Assembly (NCBI GenBank): GCA_041394325.1
Contig: JAWKIJ010000001.1
Span: 868,001-932,000 of the forward strand
DNA from: JAWKIJ01 sp041394325
GTDB lineage: Bacteria > Actinomycetota > Acidimicrobiia > Acidimicrobiales > Microtrichaceae
Length of the DNA stretch: 64,000 nt
Direction of reading: 5' to 3'
A program made the translations under genes and the position numbers. The notes below the pieces were generated by a model. It ran no database searches, was not told the DNA's origin, and saw nothing but the letters and a program-made list of their open reading frames with translations. Below, one piece after another: positions 26,623 through 34,684 of the stretch; position 1 is the first letter of the stretch; every line of letters begins with the position of its first letter.

Positions 26623-27147
26623 TCAGACGGCCTCGGCCCGCCTCATCGATTCGACCAGGTCGGCCCGCGCCCGTGCCACTCGCGAACGGATGGTGCCGAT
26701 GGGACAGCCGAGTTCCTCAGCGGCCTCTGCGTAGGAAAGACCGGCCATCTGTGTCAGGACGAAGGCTTCGCGACGATCGGGATCGAGGCCGGCGAGCAGG
26801 CCCCGGGTCCCGAGGTCGGCCCATTGGACGTGCACCTCCGAGGCCGGCCGAACCCGTCCGAGGAGCCGTCGTTCACGCGCTTGTCGACGGACGTGGTCCG
26901 CGCACACGTGCCGGGCGATCGAGGTCAACCACGTCCGGACGGTCGACTCTCCCCGGAACCCTGCGGCCGAGCGCATGGCCCGGAGGTACACCTCCTGGAC
27001 GAGGTCCTCCTCCTCCCCGGGCCTCGCGGAGAACGTGCAGAGCCGCCACAGATCGGCCTGCGTCGCGCGGACCAGCGATGCCATCGCGACGTCATCGCCC
27101 TCGATCGCCGCGTCGAGCAGCGGTCGCAATGGATCCCTCGCCTCCAT
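26623..27147 (-). CDS. ECF RNA polymerase sigma factor
   Basis: 174 residues. Region 2 includes LWRLCTFSARPGEEEDLVQEVYLRAMRSAAGFRGES and STVRTWLTSIARHVCADHVRR, and region 4 includes REAFVLTQMAGLSYAEAAEELGCPIGTIRSRVARAR, the -35-recognition helix-turn-helix. ATG 27147 is used; ATG 27156 is an alternative. The frame continues far upstream only as antisense of the divergent anti-sigma gene. The neighbours (zinc-finger anti-sigma and copper proteins) suggest it responds to metal or envelope stress. Confidence 0.9.
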   Translation of the reverse strand: MEARDPLRPLLDAAIEGDDVAMASLVRATQADLWRLCTFSARPGEEEDLVQEVYLRAMRSAAGFRGESTVRTWLTSIARHVCADHVRRQARERRLLGRVRPASEVHVQWADLGTRGLLAGLDPDRREAFVLTQMAGLSYAEAAEELGCPIGTIRSRVARARADLVESMRRAEAV

Positions 27148-27223
27148 CCGCGGCATTATGGCCGCGGCTTTCGACGGGGGACCAGCGCTACGACGATGAC
27201 CACCTGCGAACGAACGTGCCGCG

Positions 27224-27901
27224 ATGGCGTGTGAGCGATGGCTTGAAGCCCTTTCGGCGCGACGGGACGGGGAGGAGATGGGCGTCGAGCCCGCACAGCT
27301 CGAGGCACATCTGACTCGCTGCCCCTCGTGCCGGGCGTTCGCCGACGACGACCCCGGCCGACCGTGGACCGGCACGGTCGGGCCGGCGGGTCCACCTCCC
27401 GATCTCTCCCGCCGCGTCACCAGGGCGGTCGCAGCCGCCGATCGCCGCGCTGCCCTACCGGTCTCCCGCCTGATCCTCGCCGCGATGGCCGTGGTGGTTG
27501 CGGCATCCGCCGTCCCGGCTCTGATCAACGGCACCGACGCAGCCGGGATGGTCTCCCACGCCGAACGCCATGTGGGGGCCTTCAGCCTCGCGTACGCGGT
27601 CGGGTTGATGGTCGTCGTCATCAGGCCGGCCCGCGCCCGAACGATCCTGCCCGTGGCCGCGGTCGTGGCGATCGCGCTCGCGCTCACCGGCCTGCTCGAC
27701 ACCGTCGAAGGCCGTGCGACGATCGTGGGAGAGAGCCGCCACATCCCGGAGTTGGTGAGCGTGGTCATCGTCTGGCTGCTGGGCCGCCGCCTCGCGCGCG
27801 GCGCCGCTGGGGAAGCCGAATGTGACGAACCACCGGCCGGCACCCGTCCGGATCTGCGTCCGGTACCGCGGGTCGAGGAGAGCTCCCGACGGAGCAGCTG
27901 A
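27224..27901 (+). CDS. Zinc-finger (zf-HC2) membrane anti-sigma factor
   Basis: 225 residues. The N-terminus carries the zinc-binding anti-sigma motif H29-x3-C33-x2-C36 (EAHLTRCPSC), with an extra Cys3 that could be the fourth ligand. Four hydrophobic segments follow between about residues 80 and 195, then an acidic/Pro tail. Proteins of this class bind a partner ECF sigma and release it on signal. It is divergent from the ECF sigma gene (77 bases between start codons) and converges on the CopC-CopD gene 12 bases away, so a copper-linked signal is plausible. Confidence 0.83.
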   Translation: MACERWLEALSARRDGEEMGVEPAQLEAHLTRCPSCRAFADDDPGRPWTGTVGPAGPPPDLSRRVTRAVAAADRRAALPVSRLILAAMAVVVAASAVPALINGTDAAGMVSHAERHVGAFSLAYAVGLMVVVIRPARARTILPVAAVVAIALALTGLLDTVEGRATIVGESRHIPELVSVVIVWLLGRRLARGAAGEAECDEPPAGTRPDLRPVPRVEESSRRSS

Positions 27902-27913
27902 CCCGGTCGGGAC

Positions 27914-29692
27914 TCAGGGGTCGATCGGCACGGTCATGGTCGCCTGGGGCTGCTCGAAGTCCGACACCACGGCAGAGACGTTGATCTCCCACCTGCCGGG
28001 AATCACCAGGTCCTGTTCGACGCGGTAGGCACTCGCACCCAGCGGGACGGCCGCGGCGACGATGGGGCCGATGTCGCGGGCCCGAAGTCGGAACCTCACC
28101 GTCGGAGCCTCCTTGAGCGCCTGTGGAGCACCTTTGGCGTTGGCGAAGATGACGATGACGCTGTTCGGACCGCTCGCGGCGGGTGTCACCGTGACCGCCA
28201 CTTGGCCGGTGCCGAAGCGTCGTGCCACGGTCACGCGACGTGATGTTGTCGTGACGTTGCCCCCGTGGTCCATACCGGCCATCCCCGACATGTCCATCCC
28301 CGACGGATCGTCGGTGGCCGCCGTCACCTCCGTTCCGCCACCGCCGTTTCCGGTCACCGCCGCGGCGGTCCGGGGCGAGAGCGACGTGAGGACACCGGTC
28401 ACGATGAGGATCGCGGCGATGATCGCCACCTCCGCGAGCACCGTCCGACGGAGCGCCGCTGCGGAAGCATCGCCGTCGTCACGTTCCGCCCGGCGCACGA
28501 GTACGAAGTGGTTGTAGGCACCGAGGCCCGCGACTCCGCCAAACAGACCCACCTTCACCAGCAGGGTGATCCCGTATGCGGTGGAGAAGAGCCTGCCCGG
28601 ACCTCCGAGGATCCGCCATCCCACCAGCACGCCGGCGGCGGCGACCGCCACGATGGAGACCGTCGCCCAACGGGAGAATCCCGCGATGATCCGTGCATCA
28701 CGACGATGTCGGACCGTTCCCTCCTCCGGCGGGGTCCTCAGCACGATCAGGAGCGCCGCGAGGCCACCGGTCCAGATCGCCCCGGCCCCGAGGTGCGCGA
28801 GGTCCCCGACCATGATCAGGGCCGTCGGGCCAAAGCTCCGCGTGTGCCCCACCGCGACGGGCGCACTCAGCGCCAGGATGCTGCCGATCCACACGAGGCG
28901 GTCGCCACCCACGGTGCGTCGACGAGCTCCGGAGAGGACGAGCGACAACCCGACGATGCCCAGCAACGCCTGCAGACCAACTTCACCCGACAGCTCGTCC
29001 CAGAGAGCACCCCCCGAGACCACCGCCCTGAACGACCCCGCCGCAAGCGCCGCTTCCGCCGGCAGCGCCAGGACGAAACCGACGAGACCCGCGATGCCGG
29101 ACCAACCGACGAGCACTCGGATCCGGTCGACGGCGGCTCCTCCGTCGACAACGAGGTACCGGGAGAACCAGACGGCCCCAACGCACACGAGGAGACCCGC
29201 GTACATGAGCACCGCGACGGCATCGACCGCGATCGACGAACCGACCGACTCTCCGCGTACTCCCTTGGCCACGGTTTCGGCCGAGGCACCCGAGCCCGCA
29301 CGGCTTGGAGCACCGACCGAGAACGTGAAGGCTCCGCTCAACGGATGAGAATCTGCCGAGATGATCCGCCAGGCCACCACGTAGGAGCCGCGGCGCAGTT
29401 TCACCGGTATCTCCGCACGCACCTGCTCGTCGGCCGAAACCGCCCTACCGATCCTGATCCGCCCGCCCTCGACATCGAGCAACCGCACCGCGTCGGGGGG
29501 AAGCGACACCACCTCGTCGAAGGTGAGCGTCACATGGGGAGGGCTCTCGGCAAGGACCGAACCCGCGGGTGGATCGGTGGCCTCGAGCACCGCGTGGGCG
29601 CCGGCGGGCGCGACCAGGAACCATGCCGTCACGAGGACTGCCGCCACGAAGGCGGCGGTCCGGGCCGCTTGCCGCCGGATCGCCGGAGCCAC
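27914..29692 (-). CDS. CopC-CopD fusion, copper uptake/resistance membrane protein
   Basis: 592 residues. A signal peptide ends at APAGAHA, whose His is the CopC copper ligand; the CopC beta-sandwich follows, with the second ligand in ISADSHPLSGAFTF. From about residue 150 to 430 there are eight or so membrane helices of the CopD domain, including a histidine-bearing VAVGHTRSFGP and DLAHLGAGAIWTGG. The C-terminal 130 residues are extracellular-like and contain SGMDMSGMAGMDHGGN, a Met/His cluster suited to Cu(I)/Cu(II). GTG 29692 is used, 13 bases after the YcnI stop. Confidence 0.88.
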   Translation of the reverse strand: MAPAIRRQAARTAAFVAAVLVTAWFLVAPAGAHAVLEATDPPAGSVLAESPPHVTLTFDEVVSLPPDAVRLLDVEGGRIRIGRAVSADEQVRAEIPVKLRRGSYVVAWRIISADSHPLSGAFTFSVGAPSRAGSGASAETVAKGVRGESVGSSIAVDAVAVLMYAGLLVCVGAVWFSRYLVVDGGAAVDRIRVLVGWSGIAGLVGFVLALPAEAALAAGSFRAVVSGGALWDELSGEVGLQALLGIVGLSLVLSGARRRTVGGDRLVWIGSILALSAPVAVGHTRSFGPTALIMVGDLAHLGAGAIWTGGLAALLIVLRTPPEEGTVRHRRDARIIAGFSRWATVSIVAVAAAGVLVGWRILGGPGRLFSTAYGITLLVKVGLFGGVAGLGAYNHFVLVRRAERDDGDASAAALRRTVLAEVAIIAAILIVTGVLTSLSPRTAAAVTGNGGGGTEVTAATDDPSGMDMSGMAGMDHGGNVTTTSRRVTVARRFGTGQVAVTVTPAASGPNSVIVIFANAKGAPQALKEAPTVRFRLRARDIGPIVAAAVPLGASAYRVEQDLVIPGRWEINVSAVVSDFEQPQATMTVPIDP

Positions 29693-29705
29693 CGACTGAT
29701 CCGCC

Positions 29706-30419
29706 CTAGGAGCTCCTTTTCCGCGCGCTGGCCAGGGCGGCGCCGCCGAGCACGATGCCGACGATCGCCGCGACCAGCGCCGCGACCGACACCCAGTTGG
29801 CACCGGAAGAGTCGGACGGCTCCTCCGATGCCGTGTTGCGCCCCGATCCGGTCGAGGTCGTACCTTGACCGTCCATGGCCGACTCACCCGACGCCTTCGC
29901 GACCACGATGGACGGAGCCGGGGTGTCGAGTTCGTCGGCGTCCTGACCCGCTTGGGGGATCATCGTCCAGTCCCCCTGACCCTTCTCGCACTCCTGGATC
30001 GTGGGGAAGTAGAGAGTCTTACCGGCGGCATCCTCAGGGATGTGCACCGACAACGCCAGGACGTCCCGGTAGTTCGCGGGAAGTGGCGACTTGGCCGTGT
30101 AGTCGACCTCGGTGATCCGCTCGGTCAGCGACCGGCCCTCGCCCAGGTCGATCGGCTTGTCGAGCTTCTGAGTGACGAGATCGATGTCCCACCCGGGATT
30201 GACGGTCGGGGTAGCGGTGGGGATCGACTCGGGGAGTTGGATCCGGATCCTGGTCGTCGGCGAGCCGTCACAACCGTGCGGTACCCCGAACGACAGCACA
30301 GCATACGAATCGGGCTGCTGTTCCTTCTCGGCGATGGCGATGTGCGCCGACGCGGACGCCGCGCTCGCCAACAGCAGTCCGCTGGTCAGCGCACCTCCGA
30401 CAATTGTCCGGCCGATCAT
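29706..30419 (-). CDS. YcnI-family copper-binding membrane-anchored protein
   Basis: 237 residues. A signal peptide ends at ASASA, so the mature chain begins with HIAIAEKEQQ; a histidine at position 1 is the copper ligand known for YcnI/DUF1775 domains. The beta domain includes YAVLSFGVPHGCDGSPTTRIRIQLP and a tryptophan in NPGWDIDL. A Ser/Thr-rich linker and one C-terminal membrane helix (VSVAALVAAIVGIVLGGAALA) anchor it outside. It is the first gene of the ycnI-copCD operon. ATG 30419 follows TGCAGG. Confidence 0.87.
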   Translation of the reverse strand: MIGRTIVGGALTSGLLLASAASASAHIAIAEKEQQPDSYAVLSFGVPHGCDGSPTTRIRIQLPESIPTATPTVNPGWDIDLVTQKLDKPIDLGEGRSLTERITEVDYTAKSPLPANYRDVLALSVHIPEDAAGKTLYFPTIQECEKGQGDWTMIPQAGQDADELDTPAPSIVVAKASGESAMDGQGTTSTGSGRNTASEEPSDSSGANWVSVAALVAAIVGIVLGGAALASARKRSS

Positions 30420-30570
30420 CCTGCAACGACTGCGCACGCGTCCCACCTCTCCCGGGTTCTGTGGCCCACCGGTACTGGTGGACTCCAAAGAGTCGATCCC
30501 CGAGGGCGGATGGTTCCCGACTTGCCGGAGAACACCCTACGGAGCGGGTGGGGTCGGTCGCGCGGGTCCC

Positions 30571-30969
30571 TTACCGGAGTTGGGTCGACGTGATGATCCC
30601 GAACAGGATCGCCAGGAGCCCGCCCATCAGATACCAGTTGGAGGGCGCGCCGGGCAACGAGTTCGCGTAGTTCAAGATGATGGCCAAGAGGCCCACCCCG
30701 AACAGCGAGAACATGGTCACCGGCACCCACATGGGGCTCGGGAGGTCGTATTTGTCGACGGGCTTCGGAGCGGTGTAGCGGCCCGGTTTGGTGCCGTGGG
30801 GCCGATCTCCGGGCCGTGTCCCCTTCGGGGTGACCCGCTTGGAGGTAACCGTACGCGCCGACCCCGACGAGGTCTCCTCGGCAGCGTCGCTCACGTCAGG
30901 GGTGTCCCCCTGGGTCTCGGGCTGGGTCGAGGAGGTCCCTTCGATACGTCGCTTTCCGGGTTTGGCCAT
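30571..30969 (-). CDS. crgA: CrgA-like cell division protein
   Basis: 132 residues. A long hydrophilic, Thr/Pro-rich N-terminus (about 75 residues) precedes two membrane helices (MWVPVTMFSLFGVGLLAIILN and YLMGGLLAILFGIITSTQL) joined by a short loop with SNWY. That two-helix pattern and the neighbouring trpG/pabA gene match CrgA of mycobacteria and streptomycetes, which coordinates the FtsZ/FtsI septal machinery. The N-terminus is longer than in mycobacteria (about 93 residues in total there). A TAGGCT box lies 6 bases before ATG 30969. Confidence 0.85.
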   Translation of the reverse strand: MAKPGKRRIEGTSSTQPETQGDTPDVSDAAEETSSGSARTVTSKRVTPKGTRPGDRPHGTKPGRYTAPKPVDKYDLPSPMWVPVTMFSLFGVGLLAIILNYANSLPGAPSNWYLMGGLLAILFGIITSTQLR

Positions 30970-30975
30970 CCTGTG

Positions 30976-30981
30976 AGCCTA
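30976..30981 (-). promoter_or_regulatory. -10 hexamer TAGGCT of a likely leaderless crgA promoter
   Basis: Minus-strand TAGGCT, 6 bases before the crgA ATG. Confidence 0.5.
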
Positions 30982-30988
30982 GGACCTG

Positions 30989-31032
30989 TGGCCGGCATCA
31001 CCGGGTTCGGTGGCCGGCATCACCGGGTTCGG
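30989..31032. repeat. 22-bp tandem direct repeat, two perfect copies
   Basis: The unit begins TGGCCGGCATCACC and ends GGGTTCGG; copies at 30989-31010 and 31011-31032, followed by a partial third (TGACCGG). It fills the crgA-trpG divergent region just upstream of both promoters. Confidence 0.85.
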
Positions 31033-31111
31033 TGACCGGTCGCCCCGTTCCGGGGACCGCTGACCCCGAACCCGGGGCGAATCCGCTGGAGGCGGCCGCC
31101 GCGCCGCTCGT

Positions 31112-31117
31112 TAGCAT
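31112..31117 (+). promoter_or_regulatory. -10 hexamer TAGCAT of a likely leaderless trpG/pabA promoter
   Basis: TAGCAT with 8 bases to GTG 31126. Confidence 0.5.
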
Positions 31118-31125
31118 CGATCGGC

Positions 31126-31698
31126 GTGCCGCGGATCCTGGTGATCGACAACTACGACTCGTTCGTCTTCAACCTCGTCCAATACCTCGGCGAGTTGGGT
31201 GCCGACCCGATCGTGCACCGCGACGACGCGCTGACCCTCGACGACGTCACCGAGATCGATCCCGACGGCATCCTCATCTCCCCCGGTCCGGGTACCCCCG
31301 ACGACGCCGGGCTGTCCAACTCGATCATCGAGCACTGCTCGGCCCTCGTGCCGGTGTTCGGCGTGTGTCTCGGGATGCAGTGCATGGGCCAGGTCTTCGG
31401 TGGCCGCGTCGTCCGCGCACCCGAGATCGTCCATGGCAAGACGTCGATGATCCGCCACTTCGACGTCGGCCTGTTCGAAGGACTGCCCAATCCGATCGAG
31501 GCAACCCGCTACCACTCCCTGATCGTCGAGCGCGAGTCGTTGCCCGACGTGTTGGAGATCACCGCCGAGACCGACGACGGCATCATCATGGGCCTTCGGC
31601 ATCGTGAACTCGACGTCGAAGGTGTGCAGTTCCACCCCGAGTCGATCCTCACCGTCGCCGGCCACGACATGGTCCAGCACTTCCTCGACCGCTGTTGA
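31126..31698 (+). CDS. trpG/pabA: Anthranilate/aminodeoxychorismate synthase glutamine amidotransferase subunit
   Basis: 190 residues of class I amidotransferase. It begins ILVIDNYDSFVFNLVQYL, has the oxyanion SPGPGTPDDAG, the nucleophilic cysteine in VFGVCLGMQCMGQVFGG (near residue 79), and the His-Glu pair in GVQFHPESIL. It supplies ammonia from glutamine to the synthase partner for tryptophan or folate; a lone copy often serves both. The crgA-trpG pairing matches other actinobacteria. GTG 31126 follows a TAGCAT box. Confidence 0.92.
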   Translation: MPRILVIDNYDSFVFNLVQYLGELGADPIVHRDDALTLDDVTEIDPDGILISPGPGTPDDAGLSNSIIEHCSALVPVFGVCLGMQCMGQVFGGRVVRAPEIVHGKTSMIRHFDVGLFEGLPNPIEATRYHSLIVERESLPDVLEITAETDDGIIMGLRHRELDVEGVQFHPESILTVAGHDMVQHFLDRC

Positions 31699-31720
31699 CC
31701 CGCCTCCCGGGGTCGGCCGC

Positions 31721-33342
31721 TCAGCGATAGTGGTTCGTGATCGGCAGTCGCCGATCACGGCCGAACGCCTTGGACGTGACCCGGATGCCGGGCGGGTTCT
31801 GCCGCCGCTTGTACTCGGCGATGTCGACCAGGCGACAGATCCGCGCGACCACGGCGGGGTCGTGACCCGCCGCGACGAGATCGGCAACGGTGAGATCGTC
31901 GTCGACGTAGCCTCGCAGAATCGGATCGAGCTCGTCGTAGGGGGGCAGGCTCTGGTCGTCGCGCTGGTCGGGTCGCAGCTCCGCAGACGGCGCCTTGTTC
32001 AACACCGTCTCTGGTATCAGGTCGACCCCGGCACGGCGGTTCCGCCATCGGCACAGGTCGTAGACGGTCGTCTTGTAGACGTCCTTGATCACCGCGAGTC
32101 CACCAGCGGTGTCGCCGTACAACGTCGAGTACCCCACGGCCGACTCGCTCTTGTTCCCCGTGGTCAGGACCAACCAGCCGAACTTGTTCGACAACGCCAT
32201 CAACGTGACCCCCCGAAGACGCGACTGGAGGTTCTCCTCGGTGAGGTCGGGTTCCAGGCCTTCGAAGGACGGTGCCAACATCTGCTCGAGCGCGACGTGC
32301 GCCGCGTCGATGCCCACGATCCGGGACTCGATCCCGAGTCGCTCCGACAGTCGTCGGGCGTCGCTGATCGAGCCGTCCGAGCTGAACCGTGAGGGCATCA
32401 ACACGCCGTGGACCCGGTCGGCCCCGAGCGCGTCGACGGCGATGACGGCGACGATCGAGCTGTCGATGCCACCGGAGAGTCCGACCACTACGTCGGTGAA
32501 CCCGTTCTTGCGGCTGTAGTCGCGGGTACCCAATACCAGCGCCTCCCAGAGTTCCGCGTGGGGATCGTCGAGGGCTCGATTCGTTCGGGCGGCCGTGATG
32601 CCCCGTCGAGGTCGACCTCGACGACCTCGACGTGTTCGACGAAACGCGGGAAGCGTGCGAGGAGTTGGCCGTCGCCGCCTACGACCAGGCTGCCGCCGTC
32701 GAAGACCAGCTCATCCTGACCACCGACCTGGTTGACGTAGACGATCGGGATACCGGTCGCGACCGCTCGTTCGCGCAGCATCGTTTCGCGTTCGACGGCC
32801 TTCGCCCCGTGATAGGGCGACCCGTTGACGTTCACCAGTAGCCGCGCGCCGGCCCTGGCCTGAACCATCACAGGTCCGTCGTCGACCCAGATGTCCTCGC
32901 AGATCGACACCCCGACCGGGATCGTGCCCATGCTCCACAGAGGCTGATCGACCGGTCCAGCGCTGAACCAGCGCTGCTCGTCGAACACCTGATAGTTGGG
33001 GAGCTCACGCTTTCGGTAGCGATGCTGTACCGCCCCCTCTCGACAGAGGACCGCCGAGTTGTAGAGACGACCGTCCGAACCGCGTTCGGGGGTTCCCACC
33101 ACCGCGGCACACGACCCAGTCGATTCCGCGATGTGCTGCACCTCGGCTTCGCAGTCGTCGACGAAGCGCTGTTTGAGGACCAGGTCCTCCGGCGGGTACC
33201 CACACACGGCGAACTCACCGAACACGACGACATCGGCGTCGCCACCGACCGACCGCACCGTTGCGATGATCCGGTCGCTGTTGGCGTGCAGCGCCCCGAC
33301 GACGGGGTTCAGCTGGGCGAGCGCGACTCGAATGGTGGTCAT
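31721..33342 (-). pseudogene. nadE: Glutamine-dependent NAD+ synthetase, one frameshift
   Basis: Two reading frames together make a normal enzyme of about 540 residues that amidates deamido-NAD+. The N-terminal nitrilase-like glutaminase has the Glu in VVFGEFAVCGYPPEDL, Lys in YRKRELPNYQVFDE and Cys in VSICEDIW. The C-terminal synthetase has the P-loop VGLSGGIDSSIVA, LTTGNKSESAVGY and KAPSAELRPDQRDDQ. The frame changes near 32578, where ATCGAGCC probably stood as ATCCGAGCC (one C lost). Nothing else is missing, and the enzyme is essential in most bacteria, so a sequence error is the likely cause. Confidence 0.9.
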
Positions 33343-33502
33343 CGGTCAATTCTCATCGCTGGCCGAGGTGTCCGATGCCACCGACACGACGGCTGCGGGA
33401 CGGACGCGGCGGCGCCCACGACGGATCTCTCCGCCGCGGGCGCCGCAGCCGCTGCCGACTGGTCGACACACCCGTTTCGGGCGCGCCGAGCGGTGAGACG
33501 GG

Positions 33503-34516
33503 TCAGGCCAGCGCCTCGCACACCGTGTTCGTCAGGAGGCGACTGACGACGTAGGGATCGATGTTGGCGTTGGGCCGGCGGTCCTCGATGTAGCCCTTCT
33601 TGTCCTGGGCCACCTGCCACGGGATGCGCACCGACGCGCCCCGATCGGACACGCCGTAGCGGTACTGGCTGTAGTGGGCGGTCTCGTGTTGACCGGTGAG
33701 CCGCTCATCGTAGCCGTGGCCATAGCCTTCGAGATGCTCCTCGACCTTGCCCGCCGCACCCAGTGCCTCGCACGCGCCGATGATGGCGTCGTAGCTCTCC
33801 CGCATGGCCTTGGTCGAGAAGTTCGTGTGGCATCCCGCGCCGTTCCAATCGCCCTTGATCGGCTTGGCCGAGATCGACGCGTTCACGCCGAAGTCCTCCC
33901 CGAGGCGGTAGAGCAGGTAGCGGGCCATCCACAAATGGTCGGCCACCTCGACCGTCCCGAGCACGCCGATCTGGAACTCCCACTGGCCCAACATCACCTC
34001 GGCGTTCGTGCCGACGATCCCGAGCCCCGCCTTCATGCAGGCGGACGTGTGGGCCTCGACCAGGTCCCGGCCCGCGATCTCCACGCTGCCGACACCGCAG
34101 TAGTACGGACCCTGTGGGGCCGGGTAGTAGTAGCCCTCCTTGGGCCAACCGAGCGGACGGCCCTCCGAGAAGAGCGTGTACTCCTGCTCGATGCCGAACA
34201 ACGGAACCTGGTCCTTGTACTTTTCGGCGACCGCCACGCATGCCCGCCGGTGGTTCGTCGGGTGCGGCTCCATCGTGCCGGGCAACAGCACCTCGCAGAG
34301 TACGAGGACGTCGTCACCGCCACGGATGGGGTCGTGGCACTGGAACACCGGCTGCAGCACGCAGTCGGAGTTGGACCCCGGTGCCTGGTTCGTCGAGGAC
34401 CCGTCGAAGCCCCAGATACCGGGCTCCTGCCCGTCCTCGAGGATCTTGGTCTTGGAGCGCATGAGCGGAGTCGGCTCCGTTCCGTCGATCCAGATGTATT
34501 CGGCTCGGTAGGCCAC
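33503..34516 (-). CDS. glnII: Glutamine synthetase type II
   Basis: 337 residues, the short decameric GSII form common in eukaryotes and some actinobacteria and rhizobia. Landmarks: AEYIWIDGTEPTPLMRSKTKI at the start, WGFDGSSTNQAPG, FGIEQEYTLF for metal binding, GQWEFQIG and NGAGCHTNFSTKAMR for substrate, and DRGASVRIP near the end. It makes glutamine from glutamate, ammonia and ATP. GTG 34516 is chosen because AAAGG lies 8 bases upstream; an in-frame GTG at 34525 is next. It is divergent from the type I glnA. Confidence 0.94.
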   Translation of the reverse strand: MAYRAEYIWIDGTEPTPLMRSKTKILEDGQEPGIWGFDGSSTNQAPGSNSDCVLQPVFQCHDPIRGGDDVLVLCEVLLPGTMEPHPTNHRRACVAVAEKYKDQVPLFGIEQEYTLFSEGRPLGWPKEGYYYPAPQGPYYCGVGSVEIAGRDLVEAHTSACMKAGLGIVGTNAEVMLGQWEFQIGVLGTVEVADHLWMARYLLYRLGEDFGVNASISAKPIKGDWNGAGCHTNFSTKAMRESYDAIIGACEALGAAGKVEEHLEGYGHGYDERLTGQHETAHYSQYRYGVSDRGASVRIPWQVAQDKKGYIEDRRPNANIDPYVVSRLLTNTVCEALA

Positions 34517-34586
34517 GGCGATCACCTTTGTCTGTCGGTCTTCGCCGCCGCTCACGCGACGGCTGAGGGGTTGTGCACCTAGAATG

Positions 34587-34592
34587 AACCTA
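34587..34592 (-). promoter_or_regulatory. Candidate -10 (TAGGTT) of glnII
   Basis: Minus-strand TAGGTT, 70 bases before the glnII start. The candidate GlnR boxes at 34620-34646 would then centre near -50, a normal place for activation. Confidence 0.35.
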
Positions 34593-34619
34593 CGCGATTT
34601 CCCCGCCGTTGCCCCAGTG

Positions 34620-34646
34620 TGAACGCTGTGTTAACCCGCCGGTGAC
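34620..34646. promoter_or_regulatory. Candidate GlnR operator (three half-sites at 11-base spacing)
   Basis: TGAAC-n6-TTAAC-n6-GTGAC: three 5-base half-sites, each separated by exactly 6 bases, matching the known actinobacterial GlnR pattern of gTnAC and GaAAC half-sites. It lies between glnII and glnA, with glnR itself downstream of glnA. Confidence 0.6.
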
Positions 34647-34684
34647 GGCCGACGACGAGCGGCACCGTCGGCCAAGGTGGAGGC

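Noticed and set aside
27157..27843. Upstream extension of the ECF sigma factor
   Set aside because: Antisense to the anti-sigma gene, no sigma-domain similarity; the family normally starts near region 2.
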